Origin: an uncultured Ruminococcus sp. | Lineage (GTDB): Bacteria; Bacillota; Clostridia; UBA1212 | DNA length: 52,823 bases | Assembly (NCBI GenBank): GCA_902792515.1 | Contig: CADAZX010000009.1 | Coordinates: 1 to 52,823, forward strand | Direction of reading: 5' to 3' | Program-made: the position numbers and the translations under genes | Shown: positions 31,910 to 41,188 of the stretch, piece after piece | Layout of the letters: each line of letters opens with the position of its first letter | Position numbering within the stretch: the stretch's first letter is position 1 | Notes under the pieces: model-generated | What the model was told of the DNA's origin: nothing | The model's input: the letters and a program-made list of their open reading frames with translations, nothing else | The model's database searches: none

Positions 31910-33034
31910 ATGGCTACCGTTAAACTTACAAACGTTAAGAAAATATACGACAACAACGTCGTTGCTGTCCACGATTTCAACCTCGACATCGCGGACAAGG
32001 AATTTATAGTGTTTGTCGGGCCCTCCGGCTGCGGCAAATCGACAACATTGAGAATGGTGGCGGGTCTCGAGGAGATCACGGCGGGAACGATCGAGATCGA
32101 CGGCAAGGTCGTCAACGACCTCCAGCCGAAGGACAGGGATATCGCGATGGTCTTCCAGAACTACGCCCTCTATCCGCACCTCACCGTCTACGAGAACATC
32201 GCGTTCTCGCTCAGACTGAAGCACATGAAAGAGGACGAGATCTACAACCGCGTCACGAGCGCTGCCGAAACTCTCGGAATCACAGAGTACCTTCTGAGAA
32301 AGCCCCGCGCTCTCTCCGGCGGTCAGCGCCAGCGTGTCGCGATCGGACGCGCGATGGTCAGAGACTCCAAAGTGTTCCTGATGGACGAGCCTCTGTCGAA
32401 CCTCGACGCGAAGCTCAGAAACCAGATGAGAGCTGAGATCATTCTCCTGCGCAAGAAGATCAACTCCACGTTCATCTACGTAACGCACGACCAGACTGAG
32501 GCCATGACGCTCGGCGACAGGATCGTAGTCATGAAGGACGGCTACATCATGCAGGTCGGCACGCCTACGGAAGTCTTCGAGATGCCGGCAAACCTGTTTG
32601 TGGCCGAATTCATCGGCGCGCCTAAGATGAACATTCTTGACACCACTCTCGAAAAGAGAGACGGGAAGTACTACGTCGAGGCATACGGCGCTGAGCTGCC
32701 GATCGACGACGACAAGGGCGCGGCGCTTGCCGAAAAGGGAATAGAGACGCAGGAAATCATTCTCGGCGTAAGACCCGAGCACATCCAGCTCTCCCACGCG
32801 GGCGACCCGCACTCGTTCAGATGCACGATCCGCGTTAACGAGATGATGGGCTCCGAGTACCACATTCACGCGCTCACAGAGAGCAACCAGGAGATCATCG
32901 TCCGCACGCCGACCATGGACCTCACCCGAGAGGAGCGCGAACAGCTCGAGCACGGGAACGAGATCTACGTCACTTTCAAGGGCAAGGTCATGCACTTCTT
33001 TGACAAGGAGACGCAGAAGAACCTGCTTGTGTAA
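31910..33034 (+). CDS. Sugar ABC transporter ATPase (MsmK/UgpC/MsmX-like)
   Basis: A 374-residue ATPase that powers the importer. Walker A is GPSGCGKST, the Q-loop FQNYALYPH, the signature LSGGQRQRVAIGRA, Walker B VFLMDEPLSNLDAKLR and the switch His in YVTHDQTEAM. The C-terminal 140 residues are the regulatory TOBE/OB domain typical of MalK and MsmK. Many Firmicutes use one shared distant ATPase for several sugar importers; here it lies in the operon, 15 bp after the permease gene behind AAGGAGGAGG. A terminator follows. Confidence 0.95.
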   Translation: MATVKLTNVKKIYDNNVVAVHDFNLDIADKEFIVFVGPSGCGKSTTLRMVAGLEEITAGTIEIDGKVVNDLQPKDRDIAMVFQNYALYPHLTVYENIAFSLRLKHMKEDEIYNRVTSAAETLGITEYLLRKPRALSGGQRQRVAIGRAMVRDSKVFLMDEPLSNLDAKLRNQMRAEIILLRKKINSTFIYVTHDQTEAMTLGDRIVVMKDGYIMQVGTPTEVFEMPANLFVAEFIGAPKMNILDTTLEKRDGKYYVEAYGAELPIDDDKGAALAEKGIETQEIILGVRPEHIQLSHAGDPHSFRCTIRVNEMMGSEYHIHALTESNQEIIVRTPTMDLTREEREQLEHGNEIYVTFKGKVMHFFDKETQKNLLV

Positions 33035-33047
33035 TTAGTTTTAAGGA

Positions 33048-33091
33048 CGGGCGCGCCGCTATTGCTTTAAACCGGGGCGCGCCCGGTTTTT
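33048..33091 (+). terminator. Terminator of the ABC operon
   Basis: CGGGCGCGCC (33048-33057) pairs with GGCGCGCCCG (33076-33085), followed by GTTTTTG. The GH53-GH13 genes downstream may depend on read-through or a weak promoter of their own. Confidence 0.85.
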
Positions 33092-33138
33092 GACTATACC
33101 CACGGTATTGTCCGGTTTAGAGCAAACGATTTATAGAC

Positions 33139-35124
33139 ATGAAAAAAACGATCTCAGGCATTTTATGTATGGCGATCATGGCTGCGCTTCTTCTGACCGG
33201 CTGCACGGAGGCCGCACCGAGATACGACGTTAAATCGGATTCGCTTTTCGTTAAAAAGGTCGAAAACATTCCCGCCGGATTTATTATGGGAATGGACGCG
33301 TCGTCAGTCATTTCCGAAGAAAAATCCGGCGTCGTATACCGTGATTTCGACGGAAACGAAGCCGACGTGTTCGCGGTTCTGGCGGCGAACGGAATCAATT
33401 ATATACGCGTGCGCGTGTGGAACGACCCGTTCGACAAGGACGGAAACGGCTACGGCGGCGGCAACTGCGACGTGGCGACGGCGGCAGAAATAGGAAAGCG
33501 CGCCGCGAAGTACGGACTTAAACTGCTTGTTGATTTCCACTATTCCGACTTCTGGGCCGATCCGGCGAAACAGGCTGCCCCGAAGGCATGGAAGGGCCTT
33601 GACGCTGACGCCAAGGCGGAAAAGATATACGATTTCACGCTGTCCGCGCTCAATACAATTAAGGTAGCGGGCGGTAAGATAGGTATGGTCCAAATCGGCA
33701 ACGAGACGAACGGCGCAATTTGCGGCGAGACAAAGTGGGCAGGCATCTGCAAGCTTATGATCTCCGCGTCAAAGGCGATCCGCAAGGCTGCCCCGAAGGC
33801 GCTTATTGCCGTCCACTTCGCAAATCCGGAGAAGGACGACAACATGAAGGACTACGCCTTCAGGCTGGACTACTATAAACTCGACTACGACGTGTTCGGG
33901 TCGTCGTACTATCCCTACTGGCACGGAACGATGGAAAACCTCACCGAAGTGCTGAATTTCATTTCCGAAAAGTACGGGAAAAAGGTAATGGTTATGGAGA
34001 CCTCCTACGCATACACCGACGAAAACACCGATTTCTGGGGAAATACGATCGGTACGTCCGGCTTTGATTCGAAGGATTATCCGTTCACGGTGGCAGGGCA
34101 GGCCAACTTCGTGCGCGACCTTACCGACACTGTCGTCAACAAGATGGATAATGGCATCGGCGTATGCTACTGGGAGGGTACGTGGATCCCGGTAGGCACG
34201 GAGAGTCTTGAACAGAATCAGGCGCTCTGGGAAAAATACGGCAGCGGCTGGGCTTCGAGCTACGCGCGCGAATACGACCCGGAGGACGCCGGAAAGTGGT
34301 ACGGCGGCTGCGCGGTGGAGAACCAGGCGTTTTTCGACGCGGCAGGAAAGCCTCTTGAGTCGCTGAAGGTTTTCGCCTTGATGAGGACCGGAAACGACGC
34401 CCGGACTTACGTCGACGGCGCGCTCGACTGCGCGGAGACGATGATGACGGACGACTTTTCGTACAGGCTTCCCGAAAAGGTCACTGTCGTCTACTCGGAC
34501 AATTCGAAGGTCCTTACCGACGTAAAATGGGACGCGTTCGACCTTGAAGAGGCGCGCTCAAAGGGCAACGGGAAGTATCAGATCAAGGGCGTCGCAGACG
34601 GCTTTACGGTCTACTGCAACCTAAACGTTATGGAGTACAACTACGCCGAAAACTTCTCGTTCGAGGATACAAAGTCGGCCGTCTGGCAGAGAACGGTCAA
34701 CTCCGGTACACTCAGCGGCACGTATAAGGTTGAGGTCACGTCCGAGAACCCGCTTACCGGCACTTACGCGTACCATTTCTGGACATCGGACGCTGGCGGA
34801 GTCGACTTTGACGTTTCACAGAAGCTTTCGCTGAAATCTACCGGTGCCTACAAGTTCTCGTTCTCGGTTCTCGGCGGCGGACTCGGTACCGGCTCGGTGA
34901 GCGAAGAGGCACAGGACGTTTACGGCTTCGTAAAGATCAACGGCGAGACGAAATATACGGTTCCCGTCAAAATCACATGTTATTCCGACGGATATCGGAA
35001 CTACCTGCTTGAAAACATTCTGTACGAGGCGGGTCAGGAGATTGAGATCGGAATCCACGTCGGTATTTCCGAGGCGAACTGCTGGGGCGACATCGACGAC
35101 GTTATGTTCAACTTCGCGGGGTGA
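33139..35124 (+). CDS. Extracellular lipoprotein GH53 endo-beta-1,4-galactanase with C-terminal binding domain
   Basis: A 661-residue surface galactanase. The lipobox is LLTGC with Cys22. The GH53 barrel covers about 45-400: GMDASSVISEEKSGVVY, LLVDFHYSDFWADPAKQ, acid/base Glu189 in QIGNETNGAICG, SSYYPYWHG, nucleophile Glu287 in VMETSYAYT and VCYWEGTWIP. A short Ig-like linker domain (about 430-495) is followed by a C-terminal beta sandwich of about 160 residues (from AENFSFEDTKSAVW to the end), in the position and style of the galactan-binding CBM61 modules found in this family. No ribosome binding site is visible before the ATG, which stands only about 48 nt after the ABC-operon terminator. 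Confidence 0.9.
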   Translation: MKKTISGILCMAIMAALLLTGCTEAAPRYDVKSDSLFVKKVENIPAGFIMGMDASSVISEEKSGVVYRDFDGNEADVFAVLAANGINYIRVRVWNDPFDKDGNGYGGGNCDVATAAEIGKRAAKYGLKLLVDFHYSDFWADPAKQAAPKAWKGLDADAKAEKIYDFTLSALNTIKVAGGKIGMVQIGNETNGAICGETKWAGICKLMISASKAIRKAAPKALIAVHFANPEKDDNMKDYAFRLDYYKLDYDVFGSSYYPYWHGTMENLTEVLNFISEKYGKKVMVMETSYAYTDENTDFWGNTIGTSGFDSKDYPFTVAGQANFVRDLTDTVVNKMDNGIGVCYWEGTWIPVGTESLEQNQALWEKYGSGWASSYAREYDPEDAGKWYGGCAVENQAFFDAAGKPLESLKVFALMRTGNDARTYVDGALDCAETMMTDDFSYRLPEKVTVVYSDNSKVLTDVKWDAFDLEEARSKGNGKYQIKGVADGFTVYCNLNVMEYNYAENFSFEDTKSAVWQRTVNSGTLSGTYKVEVTSENPLTGTYAYHFWTSDAGGVDFDVSQKLSLKSTGAYKFSFSVLGGGLGTGSVSEEAQDVYGFVKINGETKYTVPVKITCYSDGYRNYLLENILYEAGQEIEIGIHVGISEANCWGDIDDVMFNFAG

Positions 35125-35127
35125 TTT

Positions 35128-36753
35128 ATGAGTAGATTTTTTGAAAAAGCATCGTTTTTCAAGACCGCGGCGGCGCTTTTACTTGCGCTCGCGGTTCTTT
35201 TAACGGGCCTTCTGTCAGGCTGCTCGAAGGGTCCGAAGCTGCCGCCCATGCCGGACCCGATCAACGACAACTACAGGGTCGTGTACCAGATTTTTGTCGG
35301 TTCATTTTCCGACTCCGACGGCGACGGAAAGGGCGATCTGCAGGGCATCATCAACAGACTCGACTACCTGAACGACGGCGACATCAACAACGGCGACGAC
35401 CTGGGCGTCCAGCTTCTCTGGCTGAGCCCGATTTTCGTCTCGCCGACGTACCACAAGTACGACACAGTCGACTACTACAGGATTGACCCGGATTTCGGAA
35501 CGGAGGAGACGCTTAAAAATCTTGTCGACAAGTGCCATCAGAGAAACGTGAAGGTAATTCTCGACATCGCGCTCAACCACACGTCGAATATCAACAAGGA
35601 TTTCCAGAAGTTCCTCGCGGCGCACAACAACGGCGACACTTCCGATCCGTATTACGACCGCTACTCCTGGGTCGACGCGGACGGCAAAAAGAACGGCGTA
35701 AGATATGCTCTTCTAGGCAAGTCGGGTCAGTTCTACGAGTGCAACTTCGACAACGCGATGCCGGAACTTAACTACGACGTTCCCGAAGTTCGCGAGGAGA
35801 TGTTCAACGTGCTCAAGTACTACCTCGACCTCGGAATCGACGGCTTCAGGTTCGACGCCGCCAAATATATTTATTACGGAGACACGGCGAAGAACATCGA
35901 GTACTGGAAGGAGCTTCTCGAAAAGCTCCGCGAGGTAAAACCCGACGTCTATACCGTCGGCGAGGTCTGGTCAGGCAACACCGAGGTCGTTCAGTACTAT
36001 GAGGCGCTCAACTGCTTCGACTTTACGGCGGCTGCGCCTGACGGTATGATTGCGGCCGCGGCCAACGGCAAAAACGGCCAGATCGACAACTACACGAAGT
36101 ACGTGTGCGCGTTCCTCAACCAGATCGACGGCAAGGGCGGAAGAGCGGACGTCATGTACCAGCCGTTTATCGCGAACCACGACATGGACAGGGCGGGCGG
36201 CTTCCTTACGGTATCCACAGGAGCTGCTCAAATGGGCGCGAACATTCTTCTTCTCGCTCCCGGCTCGCCCGTTATCTACTATGGTGAGGAGATCGGAATG
36301 AAGGGATCGCGCGGCGCATCCAACACGGACGCGAACAGACGTCTCGCGATGCTCTGGGGCGACGGCGACACCGTAAAAGACCCCCAAGGCTCGACTTTTG
36401 AAGCTTCCAAGCAGGTCAACGGCACGGTCAGCGACCAGCTTGCAAATAAAAACAGCCTGCTCCGGCATTACGAGAAGGTTATCGCGCTGAGGAACAAATA
36501 TCCGCAGATCGCGCGCGGCAACTACACTCAGATCGACTTTGAGAGCAAGTTCGCGGGCGGCTTCGACGTGGAGTACGAAGGAGCGCACATCGGTATCATC
36601 CACAACACGAGCAACGTTGAGGCCGAACTCGACCTTTCGGAATACAAGGGCTACGAATTTAAAACCCTTCTCGACTTTGCCGGAACGGGAACCGCAAAAC
36701 TAAGCGGTACAAAACTTACAATCGGACCCAAGACGTCCGCTATAGTCGGATGA
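35128..36753 (+). CDS. Extracellular lipoprotein alpha-amylase (GH13)
   Basis: A 541-residue secreted GH13 enzyme. The signal peptide has lipobox LLSGC (Cys32). The catalytic barrel shows all four conserved regions: DIALNH, GFRFDAAKY with nucleophile Asp243, GEVW with acid/base Glu279, and NHDMDR with Asp352. A small C-terminal beta domain ends the protein (about 455-541). The opening YQIFVGSFSDSDGDGKGDL is common to neopullulanase and oligosaccharide-type amylases and contains a probable calcium site. It starts 3 nt after the GH53 stop, so the two are translated together. Confidence 0.93.
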   Translation: MSRFFEKASFFKTAAALLLALAVLLTGLLSGCSKGPKLPPMPDPINDNYRVVYQIFVGSFSDSDGDGKGDLQGIINRLDYLNDGDINNGDDLGVQLLWLSPIFVSPTYHKYDTVDYYRIDPDFGTEETLKNLVDKCHQRNVKVILDIALNHTSNINKDFQKFLAAHNNGDTSDPYYDRYSWVDADGKKNGVRYALLGKSGQFYECNFDNAMPELNYDVPEVREEMFNVLKYYLDLGIDGFRFDAAKYIYYGDTAKNIEYWKELLEKLREVKPDVYTVGEVWSGNTEVVQYYEALNCFDFTAAAPDGMIAAAANGKNGQIDNYTKYVCAFLNQIDGKGGRADVMYQPFIANHDMDRAGGFLTVSTGAAQMGANILLLAPGSPVIYYGEEIGMKGSRGASNTDANRRLAMLWGDGDTVKDPQGSTFEASKQVNGTVSDQLANKNSLLRHYEKVIALRNKYPQIARGNYTQIDFESKFAGGFDVEYEGAHIGIIHNTSNVEAELDLSEYKGYEFKTLLDFAGTGTAKLSGTKLTIGPKTSAIVG

Positions 36754-36802
36754 CACAGCGGGGCTCACAACTATTAATTTTCACTATTCGGAGGGATTTT
36801 TT

Positions 36803-39439
36803 ATGAAGAAAATCATTGCCGTACTGCTTGTGATTGTGCTTATCGCGACGCAGGCGCTTTTCTTCGCGGGCTGCAAAAAGCCGGACGGAGACAAACCGGA
36901 GCCTACCGCAAACCCCGGTACTTCAGACGTAAATCTGCCGCGCGAGCTTCCCGATTTCGGCGAAGAGGCGATACAGATCCACTACCAGAGAAACGACGGA
37001 ATTTATTCGGTGTGGTGCCTGTGGCTCTGGGATCCTGACGGAACCGACGACGGCGAGACGGACGCATTCAACTACATGGACGACTACGGCGTTATCGCCG
37101 CGTACCCGCTTTCTCACTTTGGAGACCTCTCGGGAGGCAGACTCGGAATCATCGTCAGAAGGACCGACTCCTGGACAAAGGACGGCACCGAGGCCGACAG
37201 ATTCATCGAGCTGAACAGACTGAAGACTGACGAAAACGGCTACAAGCACATCTACCTCGCGGGAGGCGACGAGAACCTCTACCTTTCGCCCGAGAAGGTA
37301 ATTGCCGACGACATCAAGTCGTGCGCGTTCGTTGACGGCGACTCGATCAACATCTCAACGACGGCGGCCGTCGAATCGGCTACTGTCTACTGCAACGGCG
37401 AAAAGGTCGCGGACTTCGGCGGCGCGGGCAGGAGGGCGTTCACGGTCGACCTTCCCAAGGACCACACGGTCAGTTTTTCAAACGAATACACGGTGAAGGT
37501 CACTTTCAGAGAGAGCGGCGCGGAGCTCAGTTCCGCAGTCGGAAAGTCAGGCCTTTTCAAAACAGAGGCGTTTAACGAGATGTACTACTATGACGGCGAA
37601 CTCGGAGCAATATGGACTGAGGCGGCGACGGAATTCAAGGTCTGGTCGCCTGTGGCGGAATCGATAGCTCTCAGAATTTACGAGAACGGCACTCCGGCGT
37701 CCGTTTCCGCGGAAAAGGGCAGCGACAAGTTCACGGAATACGCGATGGAGAAGGGCGAAAAGGGCGTCTGGACTTATAGGCTCGACGGCAACCAAGAGGG
37801 TAAGTACTACACGTACTTCGTCAAGAATTCCACGTATCCCGAAGGCAGGGAGGTCGTCGACCCGTACGCGAAATCAGCCGGCGTGAACGGCGTCCGCGGC
37901 ATGGTCGTCGATTTCTCAAAGACGAACCCGGAGGGCTGGGACTCGTTTACGTTCCTTGACACCGACAGGAAAGCGCTGACCGTTTACGAGACGCACGTCG
38001 CCGACGTCACGTCTTCCAAAACGTGGGGCGGTTCGGCAGCCAACGCCAAAAAGTTCCTCGGCCTTATCGAAGAGGGCACCGTCTATTCAGAGGGCGGCGT
38101 GACCGTTAAGACCGGATTCGACCACATCAAGGAACTCGGCGTCAACGCCGTTCAGCTTATTCCCGTTTTCGACCAGGCGAACGACGAGATCAACACGAGC
38201 TTCAACTGGGGCTACAACCCGCTCAACTACAACGTCGTCGAGGGCTGCTACTCGAGCGACCCGTACGACGGATACGCCAGGATCAACGAGTTCAAGCGCG
38301 TTATAATGGCGTTCGGCAAGGCCGGAATCTCTACTATAATGGACGTCGTCTACAACCACGTGAACGGCGCGGCAGGCTCCAACTGGGACATCCTGATGCC
38401 CGGATATTATTACCGCTACACAGCTACCGGCGGTCTCTCGAACGGATCAGGCTGCGGCAACGAGGTCGCCTCCGAGAATTCGATGGTCAGGAAATTCATC
38501 GTCGACAGCGTTTCGTTCTGGATGAGCGAGTACAAGCTCGGCGGCTTCCGCTTCGACCTGATGGGACTCCACGACATCGAGACGATGAATCAAGTCGCCG
38601 CGGCGCTAAAGGAAATCAACCCGAACTCGGTGGTATACGGCGAACCCTGGACAGGCGGCACGTCGACGCTTCCCGCGGACGATCAGGCCAAGCAGTCCAA
38701 CGCTTCGAAATTCGTCGGCTACGGCCAGTTCAACGACCAGATGCGCGACGCTCTTATTAAAGGCGGACTTTCCGCGGCGAACGAGAAGGGCTGGATCACC
38801 AATACCTCCGCGGTCTCCACTGCCGATGTGAACGCGATCTCCGAGGGCATCAACGGCGCCACCCACAACGCCACCGACGACCCCGACAAGACTGTAAACT
38901 ACGTCACATGCCACGACAACTACACTCTTTACGACCGTATCAAAGCGGCCGGCATTACCGATGAGGACACAATAAAGAAGATGGCGGTGCTCGCCAACGC
39001 TGTTGTGTTCACCTCCGGCGGTACAACGTTTATGCTGGCGGGCGAGGAGATGCTGAGAACAAAGCAGGGCAACTCCAACTCCTACAACGCGTCCTACGAG
39101 GTCAATGAGCTCGACTACTCGCTCAAGGTCAAAAACGCCGACGTGTTCGAGGCTTACAAGGCGCTTATCGCTTTTAAGCAGACTTGCGGCAGACTTCACA
39201 TGGCAAAGCCTGAGATAGACGTCGAGCGCATCGAAAACGGCGCGGTTCTCAGATTTATCCTTAGGGACGAAGAGGCAGGAAAGAACTACATGGTCATCCA
39301 CGCGAACGGCTTCTCGACTGGCGCGGACGTCGACGTGCGCGGCTACGACCGTATCGTCCTTGATACGGAGGGTTCGGGAATCTCCGGCGGCAAGACCAAG
39401 GCTGTGCCTTTCAGAACGCTGATCCTCTGCGACGATTGA
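36803..39439 (+). CDS. Extracellular lipoprotein type I pullulanase (GH13)
   Basis: An 878-residue debranching enzyme for alpha-1,6 linkages. Lipobox LFFAGC (Cys24). An N-terminal CBM41-like starch-binding domain (about 55-155, IQIHYQRNDGIYSVWCLWLW) is followed by a linking domain, a CBM48-like domain (about 270-355, ATEFKVWSPVAESIALRIYE) and the GH13 barrel. The pullulanase mark is FNWGYNPLNY, with Asn where YNWGYDP is usual. Catalytic residues are Asp585 in GGFRFDLMG, Glu614 in YGEPW and Asp705 in TCHDNYTL. GGAGGG precedes the ATG. It is 50 bp after the amylase gene and ends the unit at tandem terminators. Confidence 0.93.
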   Translation: MKKIIAVLLVIVLIATQALFFAGCKKPDGDKPEPTANPGTSDVNLPRELPDFGEEAIQIHYQRNDGIYSVWCLWLWDPDGTDDGETDAFNYMDDYGVIAAYPLSHFGDLSGGRLGIIVRRTDSWTKDGTEADRFIELNRLKTDENGYKHIYLAGGDENLYLSPEKVIADDIKSCAFVDGDSINISTTAAVESATVYCNGEKVADFGGAGRRAFTVDLPKDHTVSFSNEYTVKVTFRESGAELSSAVGKSGLFKTEAFNEMYYYDGELGAIWTEAATEFKVWSPVAESIALRIYENGTPASVSAEKGSDKFTEYAMEKGEKGVWTYRLDGNQEGKYYTYFVKNSTYPEGREVVDPYAKSAGVNGVRGMVVDFSKTNPEGWDSFTFLDTDRKALTVYETHVADVTSSKTWGGSAANAKKFLGLIEEGTVYSEGGVTVKTGFDHIKELGVNAVQLIPVFDQANDEINTSFNWGYNPLNYNVVEGCYSSDPYDGYARINEFKRVIMAFGKAGISTIMDVVYNHVNGAAGSNWDILMPGYYYRYTATGGLSNGSGCGNEVASENSMVRKFIVDSVSFWMSEYKLGGFRFDLMGLHDIETMNQVAAALKEINPNSVVYGEPWTGGTSTLPADDQAKQSNASKFVGYGQFNDQMRDALIKGGLSAANEKGWITNTSAVSTADVNAISEGINGATHNATDDPDKTVNYVTCHDNYTLYDRIKAAGITDEDTIKKMAVLANAVVFTSGGTTFMLAGEEMLRTKQGNSNSYNASYEVNELDYSLKVKNADVFEAYKALIAFKQTCGRLHMAKPEIDVERIENGAVLRFILRDEEAGKNYMVIHANGFSTGADVDVRGYDRIVLDTEGSGISGGKTKAVPFRTLILCDD

Positions 39440-39474
39440 AATCTTTGACTGACGTTTGATAATTAAATATTTGT

Positions 39475-39521
39475 TCCGCCCCGGCGCGTGGCTTTGACCT
39501 GCCCGCCGCGTCCGGGGCGGA
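39475..39521 (+). terminator. First of two terminators after the pullulanase gene
   Basis: TCCGCCCCGG (39475-39484) pairs with CCGGGGCGGA (39512-39521), followed by TCATTTTCG. Confidence 0.7.
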
Positions 39522-39529
39522 TCATTTTC

Positions 39530-39554
39530 GCGGATCATTTTAATCCGCTTTTAT
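39530..39554 (+). terminator. Second terminator after the pullulanase gene
   Basis: GCGGAT, loop CATTTTA, ATCCGC, then TTTTATT. Its T-run merges with the -35 box of the next promoter. Confidence 0.75.
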
Positions 39555-39582
39555 TGACATTGCAATAATCCGGTAGTATAAT
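39554..39582 (+). promoter_or_regulatory. Consensus promoter of the first surface-protein gene
   Basis: TTGACA (39554-39559), 17 bp, TATAAT (39577-39582): a full consensus sigma-A-type match, implying high constitutive expression. Confidence 0.85.
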
Positions 39583-39617
39583 ATGTTTATCCTATTTTTC
39601 GAGGAGGTTTTAACCCG

Positions 39618-41006
39618 ATGAAAAGATTAACCGCAATTATTGTTGCAATTCTTGTGGCGCTCGCTTCGTTCTCATTCGCGTTTGCCGCAAACCAGGAGGA
39701 CTCCGTAGGCAACTTCAACCCGCCTGACTCCACGACTCCTATCAGGATGCTCGGTGCCGACTTTTCCACTCTCGGCTCCGTCATCTCCACAGTCTGCGAA
39801 ATGACCAGGGTCGGCTTTGTTTGCCCGAGCTGGAACGACGCCGTAGGCAACCTCACTCTCACGCTCTGGAAGTGGGACAAAGACTACGATACGACCGTTA
39901 AAGGCACTCCGCTCGCAGGACCGCAGGTTTTCGAGAACTACGACGACAACGCTATTCTCGCTTTCGAGTTTGCCGAGCCTCTTGCCGCGGGCGTTTACTA
40001 CCTGCAGCTCTCCGATGCCGAGGATGACTCGGGCACGGGCGTCGGCGTCTGGTCCTGCGAAGTCAAGTACCCCGGACAGGCTGTTATGAGAGACGGCGAG
40101 TATATCGATAAGCTCAGCCTCAGAATGTACGTTGATTACGTGACCGAGCCCGAGGGTAACCGCTACGGCGAGCTTCCGAAGTTTGATAAGAAGGACAACG
40201 GCCTCGGCGGAGACGGCATGCTCCCTCACTGGCAGTACCTGAAGATGGCAAAACAGGATCCGGACGGTTTCAGCACCGAGGGCACCGGTATTGCCGGAAG
40301 CGCAAATGACGACGGTACGTTGCACGTTGTTACGACTGCCGGCGCGTTCGACCCGACCTGGAGCGTCGTTTTCGAAAATATGTTCGACTTTGACCAGGAC
40401 GAATCGCCTTTCTGCCAGGAGTACCCAATCCTCGCTATGAGAGTCAAGGTCTGTGATCCTTCCTACAATGCCGGCCCCGGCGAGGCGTTCCTGTACACTA
40501 CGTCAATCGGCGGCGCAACCGCAGGCTACTCTGCAGCGATCCGTTACGACTGGTCCAACCCCGACTGGCAGACGGTCGTTATCGACCCGACCTCGAACTC
40601 CACGTTTGTAAAGAACGCTCTCGACGGCGACCAGTGGATCGGTTTCCGCTTTGATATGGTCAACAACACTCCGAAGCAGGACGTTGAGATCGACATCGAC
40701 TGGATTGCGTTCTTCCAGAGTGAGGAAGCGGCGCTCGCGTTCGACGGCGATTTTGACAAGGTCGACGCCGCACAGCCCACAGCCACTCCCACCGCGGAAC
40801 CCACGGCAACTCCCGAAGTTACCGAGGCTCCCGTAGCGACTGCCGAACCCGAGGCGACCGACGCTCCTGTTGAAAATCCGACCGAAGCTCCCGCACCGAC
40901 TGCCGGACCCGGAAAGAAGGGCGGCTGCAAGTCCATGGTAGGCGGCGCTGTCGTCACTCTGATCGCGGCATCCGCTCTCGTTTTCGTAAAGAGAAAAGAG
41001 AACTGA
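39618..41006 (+). CDS. Secreted surface protein with LYKW-type N-domain and KKGGC C-terminal anchor
   Basis: A 462-residue exported protein of unknown function. The signal peptide ends near FAFAA (about residue 23). About 40-150 is a beta domain shared with the three large enzymes downstream: LTLTLWKWDKDYDTTVKG followed by LAAGVYYLQL. About 205-370 is a second beta-rich region ending VEIDIDWIAFFQSEE, reminiscent of carbohydrate-binding sandwiches. A Thr/Pro/Glu stalk (about 385-430) precedes KKGGCKS with Cys437, a hydrophobic segment and KRKEN. There is no catalytic domain that I can see. GAGGAGG precedes the ATG. With a consensus promoter and its own terminator it may be an abundant surface protein. 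Confidence 0.8.
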   Translation: MKRLTAIIVAILVALASFSFAFAANQEDSVGNFNPPDSTTPIRMLGADFSTLGSVISTVCEMTRVGFVCPSWNDAVGNLTLTLWKWDKDYDTTVKGTPLAGPQVFENYDDNAILAFEFAEPLAAGVYYLQLSDAEDDSGTGVGVWSCEVKYPGQAVMRDGEYIDKLSLRMYVDYVTEPEGNRYGELPKFDKKDNGLGGDGMLPHWQYLKMAKQDPDGFSTEGTGIAGSANDDGTLHVVTTAGAFDPTWSVVFENMFDFDQDESPFCQEYPILAMRVKVCDPSYNAGPGEAFLYTTSIGGATAGYSAAIRYDWSNPDWQTVVIDPTSNSTFVKNALDGDQWIGFRFDMVNNTPKQDVEIDIDWIAFFQSEEAALAFDGDFDKVDAAQPTATPTAEPTATPEVTEAPVATAEPEATDAPVENPTEAPAPTAGPGKKGGCKSMVGGAVVTLIAASALVFVKRKEN

Positions 41007-41047
41007 TAATCAGGCATCTTTCACACTAATAACGTGAGTTGATCACG

Positions 41048-41096
41048 GCCCGCCCCGCTTGATGATTTAAAAAAGGCGGGGCGGGCTTTCATCTTT
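41048..41096 (+). terminator. Terminator after the first surface-protein gene
   Basis: Perfect 11-bp arms GCCCGCCCCGC and GCGGGGCGGGC, then TTTCATCTTT. Confidence 0.85.
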
Positions 41097-41124
41097 AAAA
41101 GAACTTTGAGAGCGCGCGTCCGGG

Positions 41125-41153
41125 TTGACGGTGCGCGGGGAACGTTGTATAAT
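41125..41153 (+). promoter_or_regulatory. Promoter of the GH99/WbsX-like paralogue 1 operon
   Basis: TTGACG (41125-41130), 17 bp, TATAAT (41148-41153). Confidence 0.75.
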
Positions 41154-41188
41154 AAATACAAATTTACGACAGATCGGAGGGCGCGAAA

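Noticed and set aside
30827..32995. Very long open frame (about 720 codons) antisense to the permease and ATPase genes
   Set aside because: It lies entirely opposite well-conserved MalF/MalG/MsmK-type genes, its product is a low-complexity Arg/Glu/Val/His-rich sequence, and it has no sensible start. It is a by-product of GC-rich third-codon positions; the same holds for long antisense frames over 9928-11241, 27747-29171, 38606-39538 and 48344-49864.
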